NCBI GenBank assembly: GCA_943371245.1
Contig: CALRTY020000005.1
Span: 124,001-188,000, forward strand
DNA: 64,000 nucleotides
Direction: 5' to 3'
DNA from: UBA5018 sp947463165
GTDB lineage: Bacteria > Cyanobacteriota > Cyanobacteriia > PCC-6307 > Cyanobiaceae
The position numbers and the translations under genes were made by a program. The notes under the pieces were generated by a model. That model saw only the letters and a list, made by a program, of their open reading frames with translations. It had not been told where the DNA came from and searched no databases. Position 1 is the stretch's first letter. Every line of letters begins with the position of its first letter. Below, one piece after another: positions 57,173 to 64,000 of the stretch.

Positions 57173-57738
57173 TTTAACTCAGAAACTCGATCGCCGAAAA
57201 ATGGCGCATTAAAAAATAACTAATCCCATGCATTTTAAGTTGCGAAAACCATTGCAATACCTAACATGTCCCTGGGTTGCAGGCGAGGGATGGGCATTTT
57301 ATTAGCCTTATTTTCGGTTTTCTTTTTTCCGGACTTCCCGTTTTTCAGTTGCCCTAAGATTTACACCCATTGCTTTTGAAGGGCAACCAGGCACCACCTA
57401 GGCAGACTTTGCCAGGTCGTCATTGATGGGCACCTGCAAAATTGCCAGTATTGCTCACCAGAGCAAGGGCCAGTTCATTAGCCGTAATGCTTTTACGGAG
57501 TGAGATCGATGAACCTTGCCATTCTCTCAACCGGGAGAAAAGCGCCTTCTGGAATATGCAAGGCGCCGGAAATTTAAAGACGGCGGCGCCGTGAATGGAG
57601 ACAATCTGACCAGTTAGTGGAGCATAGCGAGTTGTCCGCTAGGTAAATGGCCGTAGGAAGACAGGCAGGTGTTAGAGGGCAGGCAGGCGGTGGAGGGCGG
57701 GCGTCAGGGAGGAAGGTAAGTGGTGCTTCATGTTTAGG

Positions 57739-57852
57739 GCACCCCGAAGAATTCCCATCTGCCACCTCTGCAAAGTGGGTGCCAGCGAGCCATCACAATA
57801 CTTGTTGCGGCTTGAACTATCAGAATTGGTATTTTTCGAAGCTCCTTTTGGA
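57739..57852 (+). repeat. Dispersed element, diverged copy D
   Basis: Starts GCACCCCGAAGAATTCCCAT and ends TTGGTATTTTTCGAAGCTCC. The ends match the family but the interior is largely different, so it is an old or recombined copy. Confidence 0.6.
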
Positions 57853-57895
57853 TAATGCCAGCCTTGATATTGATTCGTATAGTAGTGCTGGCTGG

Positions 57896-57992
57896 GTTTT
57901 GGCTTAGGCAGACTTTGGCTTAGGCAGCTATTGGCATAGGCAGCTTTTGCTGTAGGTGGCTTTTGGCATGGGCAGGTTTTGGCATAAGCTGC
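57896..57992 (+). repeat. 15-16-bp tandem array
   Basis: About six units of TTTGGCTTAGGCAGC type (TTGGCATAGGCAGC, TTTTGGCATGGGCAGG, TTTTGGCATAAGCTGC). Non-coding. Confidence 0.7.
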
Positions 57993-58127
57993 AAAAAACG
58001 GATTGCTGTCTGGCAAGGATTTAGTTAGGGAGTCCTGGATAACAGCCATTTCGGTGATGAAGCCACTTGACAACCATTACGGCATCAATGGTTAATAGAT
58101 CATGGCTTGGGTTTTCCAGGGCCTCTT

Positions 58128-58322
58128 CTAGTGTTTCACTTCGTGAAGAGATTTTTCTAAGAGAAATGATGCCAGGCTGCTCAGGGATCTCCCTTCTTGA
58201 TCAGCGCGCTCGAGTAGGTAGCAATAAACGTGATCAGGAATGGTGATCGACAGGCGACGGGGCTTGCGGAAGATTGGCAGGTTGTGAGCGCGTTGGACGG
58301 CCGGAGGTGCTTGAAGAGTCAT
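58128..58322 (-). CDS. Ribbon-helix-helix (CopG-like) DNA-binding protein
   Basis: A 64-residue protein. RRLSITIPDHVYCYLLERAD followed by QEGRSLSSLASFLLEKSL is a good ribbon-helix-helix domain: a basic beta strand, helix A, the Gly/Ser turn, helix B. Such proteins are dimeric repressors, often of plasmid copy number or toxin-antitoxin operons. No toxin gene is adjacent, so it is either an orphan antitoxin-like regulator or a stand-alone repressor. Confidence 0.75.
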   Translation of the reverse strand: MTLQAPPAVQRAHNLPIFRKPRRLSITIPDHVYCYLLERADQEGRSLSSLASFLLEKSLHEVKH

Positions 58323-58368
58323 GCCCTTATTGCTGGTGACAATTTAGTCTACCAAGCCCAAAAGGATT

Positions 58369-58391
58369 GGCCAAGCCTTTTTGGCTTGGCC
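58369..58391 (-). terminator. Hairpin after the AraC-family gene
   Basis: A perfect 9-bp stem GGCCAAGCC / GGCTTGGCC with a 5-base loop of T (A on the minus strand), followed on the minus strand by AATCCTTTTGG. It lies 54 bases beyond the stop of the AraC-type gene and is its probable terminator. Confidence 0.6.
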
Positions 58392-58444
58392 TGAAGTAGT
58401 TGTCATTTCTGAGTCACAAATGCACCTATGAGACAGGGAGGCTT

Positions 58445-59656
58445 TCATGGCAGCAGCCCAGCGCTTGGCTCGGGCTCAGCAGCGCCACTAGCCTTGCTAT
58501 CACAAGGGCGAGACTGTCTAAGTATAGACGAAGGCTTTGCTAGATACCTTTGTTGAAATTCCATGCTGAATAGACTTGCAGAGCGGTAGCCGCAACGTAA
58601 CGCGATGCTATTTACCGTGTCGCCAAGCAGGGGGGCCTGCAGGCACTCCCTGGCCATCTGCAGTCGCTGTTGGCGAATCCATTGAGTTGCTGTACAGCCT
58701 AGTCTTTCCCTAAAAGCATACTGAATAGCCCGTCGGGAATAGTGGCTATGTTCCTCCAGCATGGGCATACTGAGTGGCTTTTCCAGATTGGCTTGAATAA
58801 ATTCAAGCAGTTCGTCAAAGCTATCTTTACCCCGCTGACTACGATTGAGAGCGCGATCAATCTGATCTTGATTGTGCAGATCTGGGAATAGCAGCAGTAG
58901 GGCTAGGCGGTAAAGGAGTTGCTCCAGTTCAAGCTTCAGTGGCAGGTGAGTGCCAAGAGAAAGTAGGCCGTCCACCAGGTCAAGCCCCCGAAGTAGGCTA
59001 TACAAAATTGCCTGGGTTGCTGATTGGTTGATCTGGCATTCATCGATACAGTGGGCATACTCGCTCGATACCTTGTCTTCGATTGATTGCCCAGACATTT
59101 GCTTTGCCATCTTTATGGCTTGATCGGCCGCCAGAGACAGGTAGACCATCGTGCCGGCCGGCAGGCTGATTTGGCAGGATAGGCCACTCCAGGCCAACAG
59201 CTTGAACCGGCAACCGGATGAATTGCAATCACCCTGGATTGCAGTAGTTAGTGTCTCAAAGAATCCAGCGCCAGTTGGGCAGTAGATCAGTTGAATACCC
59301 GTATCTTCAGCAAACCCAAGTGTGGCAGCAGATTGGTTAACAACTCCAACGCTAATGTCGCCAATAGTTGCATGGAATCCTTGGAAGTGCCAAGAAGAAT
59401 CGGGCTGAGTATTGCAGATTGATGAGATGGGCAGTACCCGGCCAAGATGGCTCGCCGCCGATTCGGGAGAAGAATAGGCTTGTAGGTGACGAGCAAAGGG
59501 GAGGTTGGGCTCGAGGGGAAATTGTTGTTCTTGAGTTGAGACTAATTCCGGCAGAAGTCCTATAAATAGTTCTGGCAAGGACGAAGACTCTCCATGCACC
59601 TCACTGGCTCTGCTTGATTGGTCATCCGCCGCTGGCGAGTGGTTGAGCATGTTCAT
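58445..59656 (-). CDS. AraC-family transcriptional regulator
   Basis: A 403-residue regulator. The C-terminal AraC/XylS DNA-binding domain (about 280-385) is clear: ELLEFIQANLEKPLSMPMLE, SHYSRRAIQYAFRERLGCTA, QWIRQQRLQMARECLQAPLL, VNSIALRCGYRSASLFSMEF. The N-terminal 270 residues are probably a ligand- or partner-binding domain of a type I do not recognise (a cupin-like fold is possible). The ATG overlaps the stop of the upstream ORF (ATGA), so the two are translationally coupled. A terminator-like hairpin follows the gene. Confidence 0.88.
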   Translation of the reverse strand: MNMLNHSPAADDQSSRASEVHGESSSLPELFIGLLPELVSTQEQQFPLEPNLPFARHLQAYSSPESAASHLGRVLPISSICNTQPDSSWHFQGFHATIGDISVGVVNQSAATLGFAEDTGIQLIYCPTGAGFFETLTTAIQGDCNSSGCRFKLLAWSGLSCQISLPAGTMVYLSLAADQAIKMAKQMSGQSIEDKVSSEYAHCIDECQINQSATQAILYSLLRGLDLVDGLLSLGTHLPLKLELEQLLYRLALLLLFPDLHNQDQIDRALNRSQRGKDSFDELLEFIQANLEKPLSMPMLEEHSHYSRRAIQYAFRERLGCTATQWIRQQRLQMARECLQAPLLGDTVNSIALRCGYRSASLFSMEFQQRYLAKPSSILRQSRPCDSKASGAAEPEPSAGLLP

Positions 59657-60342
59657 GCATGGCCAATGGCAGACTCAGGTGAATCGTTGCAGTCAGAATG
59701 AGGCCTCCAACAAAGCCAGGCCAGGCAAGGAACCAAGCTTTCGATGAAATCATTTTGGTGCTTAAATAAAGAATGACTTGCCATGAAGGCCAAATACTTT
59801 AGGGTACCTCGCAATAATGCCTGGTGGCTCCTGCAAGTCGTGGACCAGCAAGTCGCCGCAATGCTTATCAATTCCTGGGGGCGGTGAGATTTGGGATTTT
59901 TCGAGGTGCCCTTAATTGGCAAAGAGTTTATTTCCCGAGGCTCGGTAATGGCTGAATCTGAAGCCAGTACTAGATCATGCTTCCTGTCGATGATTTGTAG
60001 ATGTTGATTACTTGACTCGGCCCCAGGTGCTGTGCTTATCCTCTCAAGTATCCAGGCAGAAAATGAAATAAACGTAAAGCAGGGCTCACCGGGCCGATCG
60101 GATGACTTAGCGGGAATCGTAGTCCAAAACAAATCTTGCCGGTAGGCCCCAGGCGGGGCGCCAGTTTTTCTGACATGAATATTGATCGCAGCAGCGGCAA
60201 TAATCGCTGGTGCGCTGGGCAGCTCTGGCGGTGGGCAGAGCTTGATCGCTCCGTTAAACAGCAGCGGCGCCAGGAGATGGTGGAGGTAGGGGACGGCCGG
60301 CTTGTTCCAGGTTTGATCACTCCAGGTGTCAGCTGAGGCCAT
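59653..60342 (-). CDS. Unknown ORF coupled to the AraC-type regulator; 3' part overlaps a dispersed repeat
   Basis: A 229-codon frame. A good ribosome binding site (GGGAGGA, seven bases before ATG) and an ATGA overlap with the AraC gene argue that it is translated. No family is recognised. The middle has SFSAWILERISTAPGAESSN and a polar stretch. Codons of about 144-180 are formed by copy E of the dispersed element (KGTSKNPKSHRPQE reading), so the original C-terminus may have been altered by insertion. It could also be a spurious frame. Confidence 0.45.
   Translation of the reverse strand: MASADTWSDQTWNKPAVPYLHHLLAPLLFNGAIKLCPPPELPSAPAIIAAAAINIHVRKTGAPPGAYRQDLFWTTIPAKSSDRPGEPCFTFISFSAWILERISTAPGAESSNQHLQIIDRKHDLVLASDSAITEPREINSLPIKGTSKNPKSHRPQELISIAATCWSTTCRSHQALLRGTLKYLAFMASHSLFKHQNDFIESLVPCLAWLCWRPHSDCNDSPESAIGHA
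59803..59912 (+). repeat. Dispersed ~105-bp element, copy E, inside an ORF
   Basis: Starts GGTACCTCGCAATAATGCCT and ends TTGGGATTTTTCGAGGTGCC; interior GGCTCCTGCAAGTCGTGGAC. The right end is the best-preserved inverted terminus. It lies within the unknown ORF upstream of the AraC-type gene. Confidence 0.75.
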
Positions 60343-60420
60343 GGCATTTTCCTCCCAGCGATCGCAAGCACGGCTACCCCACCAGTTTGGTTTTATGGCG
60401 AACAGACAGTTGGCAGCTAG

Positions 60421-60471
60421 ATGACAGCCAGCTGTCGACTTGATGACAGTTGACTGTCATCCAGATGACAG
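60421..60471. promoter_or_regulatory. Cluster of TGACAG / CTGTC inverted repeats (operator candidate)
   Basis: Between the divergent ORF (start 60342) and the CheB-CheR gene (start 60630). GACAG-CCAG-CTGTC at 60423-60436 and TGACAG-TTGA-CTGTCA at 60443-60458 are two palindromes 21 bp apart centre to centre. GATGACAG half-sites precede and follow them (60420-60427, 60464-60471). The spacing of two helical turns suggests cooperative binding of a dimeric regulator. Which protein binds is unknown; the coupled AraC-type regulator is a candidate. Confidence 0.6.
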
Positions 60472-60629
60472 CTCCGGGGGGCGGGCTGCGCTAAGGGAGC
60501 TCAGGCTTCAAATTCCCAGGGACAATCGCTAGATCAGAGAAAAAGCATTGTCCCCGGTCAAAATCGAAAATATCCACAGATACGATCAGCTGCCTTGCTA
60601 AGTTTCAAGCAACTGTTCAGAGATGGGAA

Positions 60630-63560
60630 GTGAAAGCGCCAGACGCAGTAGCATCCCAGCCCCTGCGGGCCCAGGTTGGGCAGGTGGTTGGCATCGGCTC
60701 TTCTGCGGGCGGTTTAGAAGCCCTGCTGGAGTTGGTAGCCCATCTGATCGCCACTGGTGCAGGTAATCCCCCCGCCTCTGGTGTCGCCTATGTGGTGGCT
60801 CAACACAAAGCCCGCAACCAGCTCAGTGTGCTTGTAGATCTGCTGTCGAAGGCAACGCCGCTCAAGGTGTTGACGGCTGTCGATGGTGCCCATCTGGAAG
60901 CCGATCAGATCTTCGTCTGCCCGCCTAACTGTGACATCAGACTGGTGGGCGACCTGCTGAGGCTGACCAAGCCTCAACCGCGTTTTGGTCCCAGCCCCAG
61001 CATCGATTTGCTGTTCGAGTCGATCGCTGAGCACTGGCAGCATCGCGGAGTGGCGATCGTGCTCTCCGGCACAGGCTCCGATGGGGCCCGCGGCATCCGC
61101 GCCTTGCGCGCGGCTGGGGGTATCAGTTTTGCCCAGGATCCCAGTAGTGCCAAGTTCGATGCCATGCCCTGGGCTGCCATCAACCTCGGCGGCGCCGATC
61201 TGGTGTATACTCCGGCCGCCATGGGACCGCGTCTGCTGGAGATGCTCGCAACCCATGGGGAGATGACGACCCAGGGGCTGGTTCAGTCGGAGCCGGTGAT
61301 GCTGCAAAGCGTGATGGCCCAGCTCAAGCAATCAACCGGCTTCGATTTCTCCCTTTATAAGGAATCGACCCTGCTGCGGCAGATCGAACGGCGAATGATG
61401 ATAAGGGAAGTAAAAACTCTCGACGAATACCAGCCTCTGCTTTTATCCGACCGCAGCGAGGCCCAGGCCCTGGTGCAGAACCTGTTGGTGGCCGTAACGT
61501 CTTTTTTTCGCGATCCCCAGGCCTATGAAGCCCTGCAGCTATTGCTAAAGGCCTATCTGGAGCAACGTCCTGGCCAGCATCGGCTGAGGGTGTGGGTACC
61601 TGGCTGTTCCACGGGCGAGGAGGCTTACTCCATCGCCATGATGGTCGGTCAATTGCTCGGTTTCCCCGCCGACCTGCAGGTGCGCCTGAAGATCTTTGCC
61701 TCCGATCTAGACGAAACCAGCTTGGCCATCGCTAGACGCGCCATCTATCCCCTGAGAGCGGCCCAGGAAATTCCCAAGGAGATGCATGCCCACTATTTAA
61801 TTGAGCGGGATGGGGAAGTTGAAATCACGAAAAATCTGCGTAGTTGCGTGGTATTTGCTCGTCATAATATCTGCGAAGATCCTCCTTTCCCCAGTGTTGA
61901 TCTGATTTCTTGTCGCAATACTCTAATTTATTTTACGGCTCCACTACAGGAGAGGGTGCTTAGGCTGTTGGGATTCTCCCTGGCTCCAGGCGGATTGCTG
62001 CTACTGGGTAATTCCGAGTCTATTAATAGCAAAACACCTGGATTTGTTGTGGCCAATGGGGTGCAGAAAATTTATGCGCGCACCTCGGAGCCGCTGGTGC
62101 GGGGCCGGTTACCAGTGAGAGCATCGCTGCTTCAGCACCCCCTTGTGGCCAGTACACTTACTCGGCAGATGGGGCAAATGCGAGAGGTGGTACCCGAGCA
62201 GCACCTGGCCATGCTCCAGAGCCTGGTTCAGACGATCTGCCCACCTTCGATGGTGCTAGATGAAGACCATGAATTGGTGGAGGTAATTGGTGATATCACA
62301 CCATATTGCCGTATTCCCCAAGGTAGACTTACGGCACTAGCCACGTCTTTTCTGAGGGAAGAATTGCAGGCAGAAGCCCGCAGTTTGTTCTTGATCAGCC
62401 GCAGTGATGGCAAAAAAGTGGTGAGCAAAGTGATTAACCTCGCCAATGCTGAGCAGATGATCCAGATGGAGGCTCGTCCCATGGTTGTCGCCGAGCGATC
62501 GCTGCTGCTGCTTTCCTTTATACAGATCTTGGATTGCGAACATTCCATAGTTGAAACTGTAAGCGGTGAGCGAGATGTCGCCTTTGGTAGGGAGATTGAA
62601 CGACTGGAACGGGAGTTGCTTCGCAGCCAGGACTCCCTGCGCCGCTCCTTGGCTGAGCTGGAACAGGCAAATGAGGAACTGGAAGCTTCATCAGAAGAAT
62701 TGCAGGCATCATCGGAGGAATTGCAATCTTCCAATGAAGAGTTAGAGGCTTCCAATGAGGAACTGCAGGCAACTAACGAGGAGCTTGGCACCTTAAACCA
62801 ACAGCTACGCAGCCGTGGCGATCAGCTTGAGCAGCTAAATACCGAATTAGAAAATATTCAGTTGTCCCTCAGCCAGGGAATGGTAATTGTAGATCGTAGT
62901 CTCTGTATAACCAGATACTCACCGCTCGCTGTTCGCGTATTTGGCATCGTTGATTCTGATATTGGCCAGTCTCTGATAGGCGTACCCACCACTGTGCCAC
63001 TGCCTGGCTTGCGATCTGCTCTGCTGGCGGTGATAGAAGGAGAATCGCGATACATAATTGAAGCATCTAGCGAGGATGTGTCCTATCTGGTCCAGGTGTT
63101 GCCCTACCAGGAAAGAGACGGCCGGCGGCTGGGGGCCATCATTACACTTACCGATGTCTCGGAGATGATTGCCCTACGCCGTGCTTCGGAAAACTCCCTT
63201 GAAGTATTTACGCAACTCACTGATTCCCTGGAGGAGGTTGTCTGGAAGCGTGACTATCAAATGGAGCAGATTCTCTATATCAGTAGCCGCATCGAAGCGC
63301 TTACTGGCTGGAGCACCGTTGAAATATACCAGCAGCCCGAGTTGCTGGATCAGCGAATCGATCCGGAAGATCAGCCTCGGGTTAAGGCTGCCCGCGATTT
63401 ATCCCAAGGTGGTTGGTCTATAGATTATAGGTTTAGAGTGAAGGATGGTCGCCTGTGTTGGTTACACGAATCGGCGAAAATAGTAGATGAAGCTAGCGAC
63501 CATTACGTGGTGGGCACGCTGCGAGAGCGGGATCCACTTTTGCCCGCTCACAGCGGGTAG
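60630..63560 (+). CDS. CheB-CheR-PAS fusion signalling protein
   Basis: A 976-residue cytoplasmic protein. Residues of about 18-200 form a CheB methylesterase domain with the catalytic triad visible (S25 in GIGSSAGGLE, H59 in VVAQHK, D151 in GTGSDGARGIRALR). Residues of about 215-480 form a CheR methyltransferase with the SAM motif VWVPGCSTGEEAYSIAM near 320. A coiled coil (about 650-740) has repeated ELEASSEELQASSEELQSSN-type units. Two PAS-like domains follow (about 750-970). There is no response-regulator receiver and no kinase domain, and no chemotaxis genes are nearby. GTG start at 60630. Confidence 0.9.
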   Translation: MKAPDAVASQPLRAQVGQVVGIGSSAGGLEALLELVAHLIATGAGNPPASGVAYVVAQHKARNQLSVLVDLLSKATPLKVLTAVDGAHLEADQIFVCPPNCDIRLVGDLLRLTKPQPRFGPSPSIDLLFESIAEHWQHRGVAIVLSGTGSDGARGIRALRAAGGISFAQDPSSAKFDAMPWAAINLGGADLVYTPAAMGPRLLEMLATHGEMTTQGLVQSEPVMLQSVMAQLKQSTGFDFSLYKESTLLRQIERRMMIREVKTLDEYQPLLLSDRSEAQALVQNLLVAVTSFFRDPQAYEALQLLLKAYLEQRPGQHRLRVWVPGCSTGEEAYSIAMMVGQLLGFPADLQVRLKIFASDLDETSLAIARRAIYPLRAAQEIPKEMHAHYLIERDGEVEITKNLRSCVVFARHNICEDPPFPSVDLISCRNTLIYFTAPLQERVLRLLGFSLAPGGLLLLGNSESINSKTPGFVVANGVQKIYARTSEPLVRGRLPVRASLLQHPLVASTLTRQMGQMREVVPEQHLAMLQSLVQTICPPSMVLDEDHELVEVIGDITPYCRIPQGRLTALATSFLREELQAEARSLFLISRSDGKKVVSKVINLANAEQMIQMEARPMVVAERSLLLLSFIQILDCEHSIVETVSGERDVAFGREIERLERELLRSQDSLRRSLAELEQANEELEASSEELQASSEELQSSNEELEASNEELQATNEELGTLNQQLRSRGDQLEQLNTELENIQLSLSQGMVIVDRSLCITRYSPLAVRVFGIVDSDIGQSLIGVPTTVPLPGLRSALLAVIEGESRYIIEASSEDVSYLVQVLPYQERDGRRLGAIITLTDVSEMIALRRASENSLEVFTQLTDSLEEVVWKRDYQMEQILYISSRIEALTGWSTVEIYQQPELLDQRIDPEDQPRVKAARDLSQGGWSIDYRFRVKDGRLCWLHESAKIVDEASDHYVVGTLRERDPLLPAHSG

Positions 63561-63955
63561 CGCAGGGATGCCTGCTGCTTGCAGGTGGCCTTGGCTCCAT
63601 CGATTGTGCTGCCACTGGTGATCTGCTCGGTGACGCAGTCACAGGTGTAGTTGGCCATACCGGCAGGGGCCTTCTTGCCGGCATCCTGCATCTCCGCTTT
63701 GAACACTCTCATACATATAGAGCGCACTACTTCACCCATGCCATTGGCCCGCGCCGGACCGGGGGCCAGGCAGCCCCAGATGGCGAGACTCACGCTGGCC
63801 AGTAAAACCGGTGAAAGCCGGCGACCGAGCCAGGCGCGGCTAAGGGAGAGGCGGTTATGGGAGAGGCTGCAATGGCAATGGCCATAAATGGTTTGACGGG
63901 GAGCCATGGCGGCGAATCGGGCTAGGGAGAGTCTAGGAACGGACATGTTCGGCAA
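63548..63955 (-). CDS. Small secreted Cys-rich protein
   Basis: A 135-residue protein. A long N-region precedes a hydrophobic signal segment (LSPVLLASVSLAIWGC), with GPARANGMGE as likely cleavage area. The mature part holds VVRSICMRVFKAEMQDAG, then YTCDCVTEQITSG and a later TCKQQ, giving four cysteines likely in disulfides. Function unknown. It is convergent with the CheB-CheR gene and overlaps its 3' end by 13 bases. The start could be internal. Confidence 0.6.
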   Translation of the reverse strand: MPNMSVPRLSLARFAAMAPRQTIYGHCHCSLSHNRLSLSRAWLGRRLSPVLLASVSLAIWGCLAPGPARANGMGEVVRSICMRVFKAEMQDAGKKAPAGMANYTCDCVTEQITSGSTIDGAKATCKQQASLRYPL

Positions 63956-63959
63956 CCAG

Positions 63960-64000
63960 TGGCGTTTCAGACAGGGGCGTTTCAGGCAGGGGCGTTTCAG
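63960..64000. repeat. 15-bp direct repeats at the window end
   Basis: GGCGTTTCAGACAGG, GGCGTTTCAGGCAGG and GGCGTTTCAG in tandem at the right edge. The array is cut by the window end. Confidence 0.8.

Larger units (their letters stand above)
56753..58127. other. Repeat-rich gene-poor spacer
   Basis: 1.4 kb without a convincing gene; long frames here have no motifs. It contains copies C and D of the dispersed element, GGCAGGCA-type repeats near 57660-57690, and a 15-16-bp array (TTGGCTTAGGCAGCT / TTGGCATAGGCAGC / TTTTGGCATGGGCAGG) at about 57896-57992. Confidence 0.6.

Noticed and set aside
57647..57907. Open frame over GGCAGGCA repeats and element copy D
   Set aside because: Composition is repeat-derived, with no protein features.

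Overview
The window is a GC-rich bacterial chromosome segment from a cyanobacterium, most likely a picocyanobacterium of the Synechococcus/Cyanobium group. Lineage markers are psb30 (ycf12), acsF, a cyAbrB regulator, Ycf20/DUF565, DUF2996, DUF3493 and UPF0182 proteins, and a pair of half-size GDT1/UPF0016 transporters. It has housekeeping operons and unusually long, repeat-rich intergenic stretches. No rRNA, CRISPR array, prophage or intact insertion sequence was seen. There is one tRNA, tRNA-Thr(CGT), at 7538-7609.

Layout. 1-7.6 kb: the rimP-nusA-ylxR-infB translation/transcription operon, then a membrane protein, DUF3493 and tRNA-Thr. 7.6-12.2 kb: a gene-poor stretch around cyAbrB, an Hsp20 gene and a GT4 glycosyltransferase. 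12.2-16.8 kb: mfd and a divergent membrane protein with an HExxH motif. 16.9-20.1 kb: an organosulfur module (DszC/SfnB-like monooxygenase, SsuE-like FMN reductase, remnant of a second flavin monooxygenase, SsuD). 20.9-28.3 kb: small conserved proteins, TerC, and the tldD-pmbA-fmt operon. 29.2-37 kb: acsF, DUF2996, the rnr-ubiX-membrane protein operon, two GDT1-like half transporters with a YkgJ-type protein, and psb30. 37-43.4 kb: recJ with an Asn-pentad tail, a CbbY-like HAD hydrolase, Ycf20-like, rpmF, and an FtsH lacking its first membrane span. 43.6-46.9 kb: a low-GC repeat-rich island with a YadA-like trimeric autotransporter. 46.9-56.8 kb: bicupin, MoaD-like, thrC, UPF0182, class II fructose-bisphosphate aldolase, a 37-codon gene and a Gfo/Idh/MocA oxidoreductase. 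56.8-64 kb: repeat-rich spacer, a ribbon-helix-helix protein, an AraC regulator translationally coupled to an unknown ORF, and a divergent CheB-CheR-PAS protein.

The most unusual content is non-coding. (1) A roughly 105-bp dispersed element ends in the inverted repeat GCACCTCGAAAAAT / ATTTTTCGAGGTGC. Five copies can be aligned by eye (10.6, 45.9, 57.1, 57.7 and 59.8 kb), and two partial inverted copies are suspected. (2) A 15-bp minisatellite unit occurs both inside recJ, where it encodes an Asn-every-fifth-residue tail, and in a non-coding array at 46.1-46.6 kb; related 15-bp periodicity lies at 43.7 kb. Other candidates for follow-up are tandem TGACAG-N4-CTGTC palindromes between the CheB-CheR gene and its divergent neighbour, and the 37-codon gene with a strong ribosome binding site and its own terminator.

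All functional calls rest on reading the protein sequences by eye; no database search was run.
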